Below are positions 34,642 to 43,749 of a stretch of 64,000 nt of DNA, in pieces. The DNA is taken from NCBI RefSeq assembly GCF_022747945.1, contig NZ_JALDST010000001.1, positions 992,001 to 1,056,000 on the forward strand, given 5' to 3'. Made by a program: the position numbers and the translations under genes. Every line of letters starts with the position of its first letter. Position 1 is the stretch's first letter. The stretch comes from Micromonospora sp. R77. Its GTDB lineage: Bacteria > Actinomycetota > Actinomycetes > Mycobacteriales > Micromonosporaceae. A model generated the notes under the pieces. The model saw nothing but the letters and a program-made list of their open reading frames with translations. It was not told where the DNA came from and searched no databases.

Positions 34642-36432
34642 GTGGACGTCGACGCCGGACGCGGCGCCGCCCTGGGGGGCGCCCTGCCCACCCAGCCCGG
34701 TGAGCTGCCCCTGACCCGCCGGTTGCGCTCCCTGTTCACCTGGCCCACCACCGACACCGACCCGGTCGGCCCGCTGGTCCGCGCCCACCGGGCCGTGCAC
34801 GCCAGCGCCGACGCCTCGGTGCTGCGCCGGGCGTACACGATCGCGGAGAACATGCACCGCGGTCAGTTCCGCAAGAGCGGTGAGCCGTACATCACCCACC
34901 CGCTCGCGGTCGCCGAGATCTGCGCCGACCTGGGCATGGACACCATCACCCTGGTCGCCGCGCTGCTGCACGACACCGTGGAGGACACCCGCTACACCCT
35001 GCAGGCCCTGGCCGAGGACTTCGGCCACGAGGTGGCCCACCTGGTCGACGGGGTGACCAAGTTCGACAAGGCGTTCTACGGCAAGAACGCCGAGGCGGAG
35101 ACCATCCGCAAGATGATCGTGGCGGCCGGCAAGGACGTCCGGGTGCTGATCATCAAGCTGGCCGACCGGCTGCACAACATGCGCACGCTCGGCGTCCGCT
35201 CCGCCGCCTCCCGGGAGCGGATCGCCCGCAAGACCCAGGAGGTGCTGGTCCCGCTCTGCGACCGGCTCGGCATCCAGACCCTCAAGCGCGAACTGGACGA
35301 CGTGGTGCTGCTGCACCTGGAGCCCGACGAGCACGCCCGGATCGCCCGGCACGTGCACGACCGGCCCGGCTGGGACGCCTATCTGGACGACGTGGTGGCC
35401 AACGCCCGGGTGGCGCTGCGGCGCAGCCGGGTCGACGCGAAGGTCTCGCCCCGGCCCCGGCACCTCTACTCGATCTGGAAGGACACCGTGGCCGGCGGCT
35501 ACGCCGCCCCGTACGACCTGCCCCGGATCGCGATCGTGGTGGACGGCCCGGCCACCGACTGTTACGCCGCGCTCGGTGCGGTGCACTGTCTGTGGCGGCC
35601 GGTGCCCGGCCGGTTCAAGGACTTCATCGCCTCGCCGAAGAACAACCTCTACCGGTCGCTGCACACCACCGTCCGGGGCCCGCAGGACCGCACCGTGGAG
35701 GTGCTGATCCGGACCGAGGAGATGCACCGCGCCGCGGAGTACGGCGTCGCCGGGCACTACCGCTTCCCCCGCTCCGCCGGGCGCTCCGCCGACCGGGACG
35801 AGGAGCTGGCCTGGCTGCGCCGGGTGCTCGACTGGGAGCAGGACACCGTCGACCCGGCGCAGTTCCTGGAGTCGCTGCGCTGCGACCTGGCCGAGGCGCA
35901 GATCCAGGTGGTCGCCGACGGCCGGCAGGTCGTCCTCCCGGCCGGGGCCACCCCCGTCGACCTGGCGTACGAGTTGGGCACGGAGCGGGGTGACCACTGC
36001 CTGGCGGCCCGGATCAACGGCCGACTGGCGCCGCTCTCCTCCGAACTCGACGAGGGCGACGTGGTGGAGATCTTCACCGAGTCCGACGCGGAGAGCGGCT
36101 TCGAGGCCGACGCCGCCCCTCGGGGCCCGCGCCGGGAGTGGCTGGGCTTCGTCAAGTCCCCGCACGCCCAGAAGCAGATCAACCGCTGGTTCGCCGAGCA
36201 CACCGAGCCCGGCATCTCGATCGCCGACAAGGTACGCCTCGGCCGGGCCACCATCGGTCTGGCCCTGCGCCAGCACAACCGGGGTCTGGCCAGTGACCTG
36301 CCGCTGCTGCGGCTGTCGGAGGAGCTGGGCTATCCCGACCTGGAGACGCTGCTGGTGGCGGTCTTCGACCGGGCCGTCGAGCCGGACACCGTCGTCCGTC
36401 AGCTGATCGACCTGGTCGACCACCGGCAGTAG
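34642..36432 (+). CDS. RelA/SpoT-like protein without ACT domain
   Basis: The 596-residue protein has an HD hydrolase domain with its metal residues (YITHPLAVAEI, LLHDTVEDT, KLADRLHNMRTL), a RelA/SpoT synthetase domain (GRFKDFIASPKNNLYRSLHTTV, EVLIRTEEMH) and a TGS domain (QVVLPAGATPVDLAYELG), then ends about 100 residues later with no ACT domain. The synthetase strand usually written DLVGIRILV reads DLPRIAIVV here, so a conserved Arg is lost. I infer an intact (p)ppGpp hydrolase with weak or absent synthesis; a full-length Rel is expected elsewhere. The GTG at 34642 is chosen because GAGGAG lies 9 nt upstream; an earlier GTG at 34633 sits on that site. Confidence 0.85.
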   Translation: MDVDAGRGAALGGALPTQPGELPLTRRLRSLFTWPTTDTDPVGPLVRAHRAVHASADASVLRRAYTIAENMHRGQFRKSGEPYITHPLAVAEICADLGMDTITLVAALLHDTVEDTRYTLQALAEDFGHEVAHLVDGVTKFDKAFYGKNAEAETIRKMIVAAGKDVRVLIIKLADRLHNMRTLGVRSAASRERIARKTQEVLVPLCDRLGIQTLKRELDDVVLLHLEPDEHARIARHVHDRPGWDAYLDDVVANARVALRRSRVDAKVSPRPRHLYSIWKDTVAGGYAAPYDLPRIAIVVDGPATDCYAALGAVHCLWRPVPGRFKDFIASPKNNLYRSLHTTVRGPQDRTVEVLIRTEEMHRAAEYGVAGHYRFPRSAGRSADRDEELAWLRRVLDWEQDTVDPAQFLESLRCDLAEAQIQVVADGRQVVLPAGATPVDLAYELGTERGDHCLAARINGRLAPLSSELDEGDVVEIFTESDAESGFEADAAPRGPRREWLGFVKSPHAQKQINRWFAEHTEPGISIADKVRLGRATIGLALRQHNRGLASDLPLLRLSEELGYPDLETLLVAVFDRAVEPDTVVRQLIDLVDHRQ

Positions 36433-36468
36433 CCGAACGCCACCCGGACGGACGGGCCGGCGCGCCAC

Positions 36469-36474
36469 TAGCCT
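36469..36474 (+). promoter_or_regulatory. -10 box (TAGCCT) of the Nudix gene cassette
   Basis: TAGCCT ends 6 nt before the ATG at 36481. The GGAGG between them touches the start codon and is too close to serve as a ribosome-binding site. Confidence 0.5.
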
Positions 36475-36480
36475 GGAGGC

Positions 36481-37020
36481 ATGATCCCTCGCGCACGTGC
36501 CACCGGGCGGGCCATCGGCTACCGGTTCTTCTACCGCCTTCCCGTCCCGGTACGCCGCCGACTGGTCCGGCTGGCCGTGCCGAAGTACATCGTCGGGGCG
36601 GTCACCCTGGTCCGGGACACCGAGGCCGAAGGCGCGGGTCGCCTGCTGCTGCTGCGCCAGCCGCCGGGTCACAGCTGGACCCTCCCGGCCGGCCTGCTGC
36701 AACGGGGTGAGTCGCCGGTGGTGGGCGCGGCCCGGGAGCTGTTCGAGGAGACCGGCATCCGGCTCGACCCCGAGCGGCTCCGACCGGCGGTGCCGAACGC
36801 CGTGGTGCACGCCAAGGGCTGGGTGGACATGGTCTTCGAGGTGGAACTGCCGGCGTCGACGACCGAGCTGGAGGTCGACGGCGCGGAGGTGCTGGAGGCG
36901 GTCTGGCACCCGCTGGACGACCTGCCCCGGTTGGCCCGGGCCACCGCCGGGCTGCTCGGCCGCTACGGCATCGGCCCGCAGGCCGGGCAGGTCCCGCCGA
37001 CCACCCCGCCGGGAGCGTGA
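36481..37020 (+). CDS. Nudix hydrolase
   Basis: The 179-residue protein contains a complete Nudix box, GLLQRGESPVVGAARELFEETGI, matching GX5EX7REUXEEXGU, at about residues 77-99, preceded by the strand YIVGAVTLVRD. It hydrolyses a nucleoside diphosphate linked to another group; the substrate is unknown. The N-terminal 40 residues are basic and include FFYRLPVPVRRRLVRLAV, possibly membrane-associating. Its stop codon overlaps the GTG of the nucleotidyltransferase gene (GTGA), which suggests joint work on a sugar nucleotide. Confidence 0.9.
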   Translation: MIPRARATGRAIGYRFFYRLPVPVRRRLVRLAVPKYIVGAVTLVRDTEAEGAGRLLLLRQPPGHSWTLPAGLLQRGESPVVGAARELFEETGIRLDPERLRPAVPNAVVHAKGWVDMVFEVELPASTTELEVDGAEVLEAVWHPLDDLPRLARATAGLLGRYGIGPQAGQVPPTTPPGA

Positions 37021-38075
37021 CCGACCCTCGGCCGGTCCCCGGCCGCACCGCCACCGGCCGGACAGGATCGAGCGGGACCACCGGACCGGGCGGAGCCACG
37101 AGCGCGGGCGGGACCGCCGGACCGGACGGGAGCACGGGACCGGGCTGGCGTACCGCGGTGGAGGTGTGTGCGGTGGTGCTCGCCGCGGGCGAGGGCACCC
37201 GGCTGCGACCGTTGACCGCGCGGCTGCCCAAGGCGCTCTGCCCGGTCGGCAACGTGCCGCTGCTCGACCGGGCCCTGGACCGGCTGGCCGGACTCGGGCT
37301 CACCGGTCCGGAGCGGGTCGCGGTGAACGCGTGCTATCTGGGCGAGCAGGTGGTGGCGCACGTCGGGCCCCGGGCCCACCTGTCGGTCGAGCCGGGCGAC
37401 CCGCTGGGCACCGCCGGCGGCCTGGGCAACCTGCGGGACTGGATCGCCGGCCGGGGCGTGCTGGTCGGCAACGCCGACGCCTACCTGGCCGACCCGCAGG
37501 CCCCGCCCGGCCCCGACATCGCCGCGCTGCTGGACGGGTGGGACGGGCGGAGCGTACGCCTGCTCGGGCAACCGGCCGACGACCCGGCCGCGCCCGGCAC
37601 CTTCGCCGGCCACCGGTTCGTCGGGTTCTCGCTGCTGCCGTGGCGGCTGGTCCGGGACCTGCCGGCGACCTTCGGCGACCTGGTCCGGGCGGTGTGGCGG
37701 CCGGCCGAGGCGGCCGGCGCGCTGGCGGTGGTCGGCTATCCCGGCACCTTCTACGACACCGGCACGCCGGCCGACTACCTGGCGGCGAACCTGCACGCCG
37801 CGGGCGCCGGCAGCCTGGTCGAGGCGTCGGCGACGGTCACCGGTCGGATCCGCCGGTCGGTGGTCGGGGCGGGTGCGACGGTGGCCGGCGAGGTGACCCG
37901 GACGGTGGTCTGGCCGGGCGCCACGGTGGGCCCCGGCGAGCGGCTCACCGACGCCGTCCGGGCCGGGGTCGACCTGACCGTGCCGGCCCGGCCGGATCGA
38001 CGAGCCGGGGACGGCGTGACCGCGACAACCTCTAGCATGAGCGACGACGCCGACGAACGGAGAAATGTCCCGTGA
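37017..38075 (+). CDS. NDP-sugar nucleotidyltransferase (mannose/glucose-1-phosphate type)
   Basis: The 352-residue protein has about 45 residues of Gly/Thr-rich low complexity, then the nucleotidyltransferase signature VVLAAGEGTRLRPLTARLPKALCPVGN with the catalytic Arg and Lys, LGTAGGLGNL, GNADAYL (metal Asp) and a short C-terminal left-handed beta-helix (VEASATVTGRIRRSVVGAGATVAGEVTRT). It would form an NDP-sugar from NTP and sugar 1-phosphate. The GTG at 37017 overlaps the Nudix stop codon; an internal GTG near 37158 would remove the low-complexity leader and cannot be excluded. Its own stop overlaps the next start. Confidence 0.85.
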   Translation: MTDPRPVPGRTATGRTGSSGTTGPGGATSAGGTAGPDGSTGPGWRTAVEVCAVVLAAGEGTRLRPLTARLPKALCPVGNVPLLDRALDRLAGLGLTGPERVAVNACYLGEQVVAHVGPRAHLSVEPGDPLGTAGGLGNLRDWIAGRGVLVGNADAYLADPQAPPGPDIAALLDGWDGRSVRLLGQPADDPAAPGTFAGHRFVGFSLLPWRLVRDLPATFGDLVRAVWRPAEAAGALAVVGYPGTFYDTGTPADYLAANLHAAGAGSLVEASATVTGRIRRSVVGAGATVAGEVTRTVVWPGATVGPGERLTDAVRAGVDLTVPARPDRRAGDGVTATTSSMSDDADERRNVP

Positions 38076-38359
38076 TCACCGCGATCGTGCTGATCGACTG
38101 CGCCACCGACTCCATCCCCGAGGTGGCCGAGACCCTGGCCAACCTCCCCGGCGTCAGCGAGGTCTACTCGGTCGCCGGGCACGTCGACCTGATCGCCATG
38201 GTCCGGGTCCGCGAGTTCGAGCAGATCGCCCAGGTCATCGCCGGCAGCATCTCCAAGGTGCCGGGGGTGCTGAACACCGAGTCGCACATCGCCTTCCGGG
38301 CCTACTCCCAGCACGACCTGGAGGAGGCCTTCGCCATCGGGCTGGCCAGCGCCGACTGA
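38072..38359 (+). CDS. Stand-alone Lrp/AsnC ligand-binding (RAM) domain protein
   Basis: The 95-residue protein is only the effector-binding half of Lrp/AsnC regulators: ITAIVLIDCATDSIPEVAETLANLPGVSEVYSVAGHVDLIAMVRV and VPGVLNTESHIAFRAY, a ferredoxin-like fold that oligomerises and binds amino acids. There is no DNA-binding part. Such RAM proteins are thought to modulate partner proteins. The GTG at 38072 overlaps the previous stop codon and has CGGAGAAA about 8 nt upstream; a TAGCAT box near 38034 may give it extra transcription. Confidence 0.9.
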   Translation: MITAIVLIDCATDSIPEVAETLANLPGVSEVYSVAGHVDLIAMVRVREFEQIAQVIAGSISKVPGVLNTESHIAFRAYSQHDLEEAFAIGLASAD

Positions 38360-38397
38360 CCCGGCTCTACCCGCCGACTGACCCGGCCGTACGCGCC

Positions 38398-38433
38398 GGT
38401 GGCCGGCCCGCCCGGGAGGGCGGACCGGCCACC
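38398..38433. terminator. Bidirectional terminator between convergent genes
   Basis: Arms 38398-38413 and 38418-38433 pair over 16 bp with one G-U and a GGGA loop, between the RAM-domain gene and the DUF4142 gene. Confidence 0.75.
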
Positions 38434-38448
38434 GCCGGTGTGCCGACG

Positions 38449-39117
38449 TCAGCTCTGGCTCGGGGCCGGCGTCTCCGTGGTGCCCGGGGCCGGCGACTCG
38501 GTGCCGCCCGGAGCCGGGGACTCGGTGCCACCCGGGGCCGGCGTCGTGCTGCCGCCCGGGGCGGGCGTACCGCTGGCGCTGGTCTGCGGGACCGGGACGC
38601 CCAGGGTCTGGGCGAGGGCCACCAGCGCGTCGTAGTGCGCCTGGAGCACCGGCAGGGCGTCCTGCGCCAGCTGGATCACCGACTGCTCGGAACCCTGCGA
38701 GATCTCGGTCTGGGTGGCCTGGATGGCCTGCACGTGACCGGCCAACTCGGCGGTCACCCACGCCTTGTCGAACTCGGCGCCGCTGAGCTTGTTCAGCTTG
38801 TCGATCACCTTCTGCTGGTCGGCGGTTGGCTGCTTCGGCAGCTGCACGTTCAGCTGCTGAGCGGTGCTCTGCACCGACTGGTCCAGCTGGGTGTGGTCGG
38901 TCACGAACTGCTTACCCAGCTCCTTGACCTGCTGGTTCTGGCCCTTCTGCTGGGCCAGGTTGCCGCTGACGATCTCCGCCAGGTTCACCTGGTGCACCGC
39001 CTGCAGGTACTGGGTGTCCTGCGTCGACGGCTGGGCCGCCGCCTGCGCGGCCGCAGCCGGCGCCAGCCCGACGAGCACGAGCGCCGCCAGCAGACCCAGG
39101 CGTTTGATTCCCAACAT
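38449..39117 (-). CDS. Secreted DUF4142 protein with Pro/Gly-rich C-terminal repeats
   Basis: The 222-residue protein has a Sec signal peptide (MLGIKRLGLLAALVLVGLAPAAAAQA) and a DUF4142 four-helix domain (DTQYLQAVHQVNLAEIVSGNLA, VKELGKQFVTDHTQLDQS, LSGAEFDKAWVTAELAGHVQAI), the ferritin-like fold found in the stress-linked PA3317/YciF relatives. The last 45 residues are a repeat of TPAPGG/ESPAPG units, a disordered tail typical of cell-wall-exposed actinomycete proteins. There is no lipobox or sorting signal. AAGGGGGGGAA precedes the ATG at 39117. Confidence 0.87.
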   Translation of the reverse strand: MLGIKRLGLLAALVLVGLAPAAAAQAAAQPSTQDTQYLQAVHQVNLAEIVSGNLAQQKGQNQQVKELGKQFVTDHTQLDQSVQSTAQQLNVQLPKQPTADQQKVIDKLNKLSGAEFDKAWVTAELAGHVQAIQATQTEISQGSEQSVIQLAQDALPVLQAHYDALVALAQTLGVPVPQTSASGTPAPGGSTTPAPGGTESPAPGGTESPAPGTTETPAPSQS

Positions 39118-39306
39118 GCTTTCCCCCCCTTGAGACGTTGGACCGCACGGATACCCGGCTGACCGGGGTTATTCCTGCGATTCCACCCGTCCGGGGGGAC
39201 GGACCGGCAGGTCGACCGGGACGGCGCACCCGTCCGCCGGGTGCCGCGTCCCGTCTCGTACCGGGCGCGCGGGTCGTCCGCCGACAGCACCGGCGTACGG
39301 AAAAGG

Positions 39307-39342
39307 CCGTGGCGCCCGCCGGAGATCCGACGGGCGCCACGG
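39307..39342 (-). terminator. Terminator of the qcr operon
   Basis: A perfect 12-bp stem (CCGTGGCGCCCG with its complement, 12-nt loop) is followed on the minus strand by CCTTTTCC, 18 nt after the qcrB stop codon. Confidence 0.75.
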
Positions 39343-39360
39343 TCAGGTGTTCCGGGTCGG

Positions 39361-40992
39361 TCAGCGGCGGCTCTCGCCGCTGACGATCTCCTCCCGCTCC
39401 GGGCGGGGCTCGACCGGCGGGTGCCCCGGCGAGACCGGCGCCTCGGCCGGCCGTTCGATCGGGTAGAAGAAGCCCCGGATGGCGGGCCCGAGGGCACCGA
39501 GCCGGTTCATCTTCTTCGGTACGACCCAGCCGACGTAGTCCAGCGCCGGGGCGTGCCCGTCGTGCCCGTCGGCCGCGCTGAGCGGCTGGTGGACCTCGAC
39601 GAACCGGCCGTCCGGCAGCCGCTTGATGATGCCGGTCTCCACGCCGTGGGCCAGCACCTCACGGTCGTGCTGCTGCAGACCGAGGCAGAGGCGGTAGGCC
39701 ACGTAGTAGGCCAGCGGCGGGACGACCAGCAGGCCGACCCGACCCGCCCAGGTCATCGCGTTGAGGCTGATGTGGAACTTGTCGGCGATCACGTCGTTGC
39801 CGCCGGAGAGGGTCAGCACGATGTAGAAGGCCACCGCCATGGCACCGACCGCGGTCCGGGCCGGTACGTCCCGGGGCCGCTGGAGCAGGTTGTGGTGCCG
39901 GTAGTCCTTGAGGCGACGGGCCTCCAGGAACGGGTAGAACAGGGAGAGCCCGACCAGGATGCCCGGCAGCACGACCGTCGGCCAGAACAGCGGCGGGATG
40001 ACGTACCCGTCGCCGATCGGGATGTCGATCTGCCACGCCGGCATGAGTCGGGTCGAGCCGTCGAGGAACATGACGTACCAGTCGGGCTGGCTGGCGGCCG
40101 AGACCACCCACGCCTCGTACGGGCCGAAGTACCAGATCGGGTTGATCTGGAAGAGGCCACCCATCAGCGCGATCACGCCGAAGACGACCATGAAGAAGCC
40201 GCCCTGCTTGAGCGCGTAGCGCGGGAACATCCGCTCGCCGACCACGTTCTCGTTGGTCCGGCCGGGGCCGGGCCACTGGGTGTGCTTCTGCTTGAAGACC
40301 AGGCCCAGGTGGGCGCTGATCAGCGCCACGAGCAGGCCCGGGATGAGCAGCACGTGGGCGATGAAGAAGCGGCTGATGATGATCTCGCCGGGGAACTCCC
40401 CGCCGAAGATCGACGAGGTGACCCAGGAGCCGATCACCGGGATGGAGAGCATGATGCCGGAGGCGATCCGCAGGCCGGTGCCGGAGAGGCCGTCGTCCGG
40501 GAGCGAGTAGCCGGTGAAGCCGGCGAGGAAGCCGACCCAGAACAGCAGCGAGCCGATGATCCAGTTCGTCTCCCGCGGCTTGCGGAACGCGCCGGTGAAG
40601 AAGACCCGGAGCATGTGCACCACGATCGCGGCCATGAACAGCAGCGCCGCCCAGTGGTGCATCTGCCGCATGATCAGACCACCCCGGACGTCGAACGACA
40701 GGTCCAGGCTGGAGGCGTACGCGGCCGACATCGGCGTGCCCCGCAGCGGGGCATAGCTGCCGTTGTAGACGACCTCGGTCATCGCCGGCTCGTAGAAGAA
40801 GGTCAGGAAGACACCGGTCAGCAGCAGCACGACGAACGAGAAGAGCGCGATCTCGCCGAGCAGGAAGGACCAGTGGTCAGGGAAGACCTTGTTGAGCAGC
40901 TTGCGCAGCGGGGTGGCCACCTGGAAGCGGTCGTCCACCGCTCCGGCGGTCTTGGCCGGCACCGCTGCTACGTCGAACTTTCGGCGCTTCAT
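39361..40992 (-). CDS. qcrB: Cytochrome bc1 complex cytochrome b subunit
   Basis: The 543-residue membrane protein is the quinol-oxidising subunit of the actinobacterial bcc complex. Haem-binding His residues lie in MRQMHHWAALLFMAAIVVHMLRVFF and SRFFIAHVLLIPGLLVALISAHLG; the quinol-site PDWY motif (ASQPDWYVMF) replaces the PEWY of other bacteria, as is usual for this group. The C-terminal cytoplasmic extension of about 120 residues is typical of actinobacteria. The ATG at 40992 overlaps the qcrA stop codon (ATGA). It passes electrons to QcrC and on to the aa3 oxidase in a supercomplex. Confidence 0.97.
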   Translation of the reverse strand: MKRRKFDVAAVPAKTAGAVDDRFQVATPLRKLLNKVFPDHWSFLLGEIALFSFVVLLLTGVFLTFFYEPAMTEVVYNGSYAPLRGTPMSAAYASSLDLSFDVRGGLIMRQMHHWAALLFMAAIVVHMLRVFFTGAFRKPRETNWIIGSLLFWVGFLAGFTGYSLPDDGLSGTGLRIASGIMLSIPVIGSWVTSSIFGGEFPGEIIISRFFIAHVLLIPGLLVALISAHLGLVFKQKHTQWPGPGRTNENVVGERMFPRYALKQGGFFMVVFGVIALMGGLFQINPIWYFGPYEAWVVSAASQPDWYVMFLDGSTRLMPAWQIDIPIGDGYVIPPLFWPTVVLPGILVGLSLFYPFLEARRLKDYRHHNLLQRPRDVPARTAVGAMAVAFYIVLTLSGGNDVIADKFHISLNAMTWAGRVGLLVVPPLAYYVAYRLCLGLQQHDREVLAHGVETGIIKRLPDGRFVEVHQPLSAADGHDGHAPALDYVGWVVPKKMNRLGALGPAIRGFFYPIERPAEAPVSPGHPPVEPRPEREEIVSGESRR

Positions 40993-42077
40993 GGCCGCTC
41001 CCAGAAGTCGGGACCGATGGTTTCGGTGTAGTCGGACTTCGCGACGAAGAAGCCCTCTTCGTCCACCTCGATCGGCAGCTGCGGGAGCCGCCGGCTCGCC
41101 GGTCCGAAGACCGGGCGCGCGTTGTCGGTGATGAGGAACTGCGACTGGTGACACGGGCAGAGCAGCCGGTTGGTCTGCTGCTCGTAAAGACTAGCCGGGC
41201 AGCCCGCGTGGGTGCAGATCTTGGAGAACGCCGCGTAGTTGCCCCACATGTAGTCACCGTGGCCGACCCGGGAGTTGGCCTCCCGGGACGCCTGCGCGTC
41301 GTCCTCGCGCAGGTGGATCAGGAGCGTCGGGGAGTCGGCGTGCTTGTTGCTCACGCCCTCCTCGATCCCGGGGAAGACGGTGAGCTGGCCGCCCGCGCTG
41401 ACGTCCGCCGGACGGATCGGTCGGCCGTCCTCGCGGACCAGCCGGATCCGCTCGCCGCCCTCGGCGGGCGCGAAGCCGGTGGTGAACATCTGGTTGTTCT
41501 TGTGCGGGTCGGAGATCAGGCCACCGACCAGCGGGGCCGCGGCCACCGCGCCGACCGGCGCGAGACCGGCCAGCAGCGAGATGCCGAGCAGCGGCCGGCG
41601 CCGGACGCCCATCTCGTCGGCGAGGAAGAGCATCGTCTCGCCGGTGATCTTGCGGTCCTCGGGCGAACCGGGCTGGTCGTGCCGGTCCTGGATCGAGACC
41701 TCCTTGGGCAGCAGCTTCTTGCCCCAGGTGAGGATGCCGAAGCCGATGCCCAGCAGCGCCAGGCCGAGGGTCAGGCCGAGCAGCGGGGTGTAGTACTTGT
41801 CGCCACCCCGGCCGGCCTCCCACTTCCACGGCCACCAGATGTAGACCACCAGGAACGCGGTCGCGGCCAGGCCGGTCAGCAGGAACATCGCGGCGACCAG
41901 CCGGGTGATCCGGCGCTCCGCCTTGGTGCCCGGGACGACCTGCGGCTCGTAGTGGACGATCTCGATGTCGTCCCGCCGCGCGCCCTCCTGCATGATCTCG
42001 AACCGGGAGAGCCGGGGGTCGTTCACGTCGAGCGGCTCCCGGCCCTGCTGGGCCTGGTGCTCGGTGTGCGTGCTCAT
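40989..42077 (-). CDS. qcrA: Rieske iron-sulfur subunit of the bc1 complex
   Basis: The 362-residue protein has three membrane segments (LVAAMFLLTGLAATAFLVVYIWW, LLGLTLGLALLGIGFGILTW and the region ISLLAGLAPVGAVAAAPLVGG), as in actinobacterial QcrA, and a C-terminal Rieske domain with both [2Fe-2S] boxes, KICTHAGCPA and LLCPCHQSQF. It takes electrons from quinol at QcrB and hands them to QcrC. The third segment resembles a Tat signal (GVRRRPLLG) that translocates the folded cluster domain. It is followed by qcrB with a 4-nt overlap and preceded by qcrC at 67 nt. Confidence 0.97.
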   Translation of the reverse strand: MSTHTEHQAQQGREPLDVNDPRLSRFEIMQEGARRDDIEIVHYEPQVVPGTKAERRITRLVAAMFLLTGLAATAFLVVYIWWPWKWEAGRGGDKYYTPLLGLTLGLALLGIGFGILTWGKKLLPKEVSIQDRHDQPGSPEDRKITGETMLFLADEMGVRRRPLLGISLLAGLAPVGAVAAAPLVGGLISDPHKNNQMFTTGFAPAEGGERIRLVREDGRPIRPADVSAGGQLTVFPGIEEGVSNKHADSPTLLIHLREDDAQASREANSRVGHGDYMWGNYAAFSKICTHAGCPASLYEQQTNRLLCPCHQSQFLITDNARPVFGPASRRLPQLPIEVDEEGFFVAKSDYTETIGPDFWERP

Positions 42078-42144
42078 GCCGTCACCTCGCTACGGGCGGT
42101 GCCGGCGGCCGGCACCACAGCACTGAAACCAATGATCCGTCCGG

Positions 42145-42981
42145 TCACGACTTGCCCGCAATCCACAGGCTCGCGAAGACCAGCGCCACGATGCCGACCA
42201 GGAAGATCGCCAGACCCTCGGTCGACGGGCCGTACCGGCCCAGGTTGAAACCACCCTGGTCCTGGGTGTTCTTCAGGTTCTCCTGGATGTAGGCGATGAT
42301 CTCCGCCTTCTGCTCCGGCCGCAGCTGGTTGTCGCCGAAGACCGGCATGTTCTGCGGGCCGCTCAGCATGGCGGCGTAGATCTGCCGGTCGCTCGCCGGG
42401 CGCAGGCTCGGGGCGTACTTGCCGGAGGAGAGGGCGCCGCCGCCACCGCCGAAGGCGTGGCACTGCGAGCAGTTGATCCGGAACAGCTCACCACCGGCGG
42501 AGACGTTCGCGCCCTGGTGCAGGTCGTTGCCCGCGGGGACCTGCGGGCCGCCGCCGAGCTCCTGGATGTACTGACCGAGCTGACGCACCTGCTCGTCGGT
42601 GAACTGCGGCGGCTTCCGCATGGCCTGGGCTTCCTGCCGGGCCATCGGCATCCGGCCGCTGCCCACCTGGAACTCGACCGAGGCGGAGCCGACGCCGATC
42701 AGGCTCGGGCCGCGCCCCTCGATGCCCTGGGCGTTGCGACCGTGACAGGTCACACAGCTCACGTCGAACAGCGCCTTGCCCTCACCGGCGGCGGCGCTCA
42801 GCGGCGGGTTGTCCTGCGCCTGCGCGCCGGGGGCGAAGACGGTGTAGGCGCCACCGGCCAGCATCAGCGCGGCGAACAGCCGGACCGCGGCGCCCAGCCG
42901 GCGGCGGCCCCTGCTGCGCGCCACGGGCCGCCCGCGCAACAGCGCGAGCAGACCGCGTCGGCGGTCGTTGTCAGAAGTCAT
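42145..42981 (-). CDS. qcrC: Dihaem cytochrome c subunit of the bc1 complex
   Basis: The 278-residue protein has an N-terminal membrane anchor (LFAALMLAGGAYTVFAPGAQA), two class I cytochrome c domains with haem sites CVTCH and CSQCH, and a C-terminal membrane helix (GLAIFLVGIVALVFASLWIAG). The fused dihaem form replaces soluble cytochrome c and wires the bc1 complex directly to the aa3 oxidase. It is the first qcr gene in the order qcrC-qcrA-qcrB, with ctaE 73 bp upstream on the same strand. Confidence 0.96.
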   Translation of the reverse strand: MTSDNDRRRGLLALLRGRPVARSRGRRRLGAAVRLFAALMLAGGAYTVFAPGAQAQDNPPLSAAAGEGKALFDVSCVTCHGRNAQGIEGRGPSLIGVGSASVEFQVGSGRMPMARQEAQAMRKPPQFTDEQVRQLGQYIQELGGGPQVPAGNDLHQGANVSAGGELFRINCSQCHAFGGGGGALSSGKYAPSLRPASDRQIYAAMLSGPQNMPVFGDNQLRPEQKAEIIAYIQENLKNTQDQGGFNLGRYGPSTEGLAIFLVGIVALVFASLWIAGKS

Positions 42982-43054
42982 GACCTGTGTCCTTAACCGG
43001 GTTGGACCTTGTCTCAGGGGACGGAGCAGCGGCGCTGTTCGTGACGCGCCAAGA

Positions 43055-43654
43055 TCACTGAAGCCAGTAGATCATGGCGTAGAGCCCGATCCACACGACG
43101 TCGACGAAGTGCCAGTAGTAGGACACGACGATGGCCGACGTGGCCTGCGCCGGGGTGAACCGGCCCATGGTTGTGCGGATCATGAAGATGATGAACGCGA
43201 TGAGACCGCCGGTCACGTGCAGACCGTGGAAGCCGGTGGTCAGGTAGAACATCGACCCGTACCCGTCTTCGTTGATCTTGACGCCCTCGTGCACCAGGTT
43301 GCGGTACTCGTTCGCCTGACCGAGCACGAAGATCAGACCCATCACGAAGGTGATCGTGAACCAACGCCGCAGGGCGTGGACGTCGCCCTTCTCGGCCGCG
43401 AAGACACCGAGCTGGCAGGTCACCGAGGACAACACCAGGATCACCGTGAAGGTGGTCGCGTAGGGGATGTTGAGAACCTCGGTGTGCTTCTCCCACTGCT
43501 CCGGCGCCGCCGCGCGGATCGAGAAGTACATCGCGAACAGCGCCGCGAAGAACATGAGTTCGCTGGAGAGCCACACGATCGTCCCGACGCTGACCATGTT
43601 GGGACGCGTCAGGGAGTGGATCCGGCTCTTGTCAATGGCTGGGGCCGCAGTCAC
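43055..43654 (-). CDS. ctaE: Cytochrome c oxidase subunit III
   Basis: The 199-residue protein has five membrane helices and the subunit III motifs [44 protein letters not shown] and [15 protein letters not shown]. The shorter length, compared with seven-helix forms, is normal for actinobacteria. It stabilises the catalytic subunit I, which is not encoded in this window. It heads the ctaE-qcrCAB gene order. The GTG at 43654 has no good ribosome-binding site; CAATAAT lies 6 nt upstream and could be a -10 box of a leaderless message. It is divergent from ctaG. Confidence 0.96.
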   Translation of the reverse strand: MTAAPAIDKSRIHSLTRPNMVSVGTIVWLSSELMFFAALFAMYFSIRAAAPEQWEKHTEVLNIPYATTFTVILVLSSVTCQLGVFAAEKGDVHALRRWFTITFVMGLIFVLGQANEYRNLVHEGVKINEDGYGSMFYLTTGFHGLHVTGGLIAFIIFMIRTTMGRFTPAQATSAIVVSYYWHFVDVVWIGLYAMIYWLQ

Positions 43655-43749
43655 GCGGTCATTATTGCCCTTGACCGGGGCCGGCGATCAGCGGGGTGGC
43701 AAACCAGCGCCCTTCGTGGCCCGATCGGGGTGGTCCGGTTCGCCTGGCA

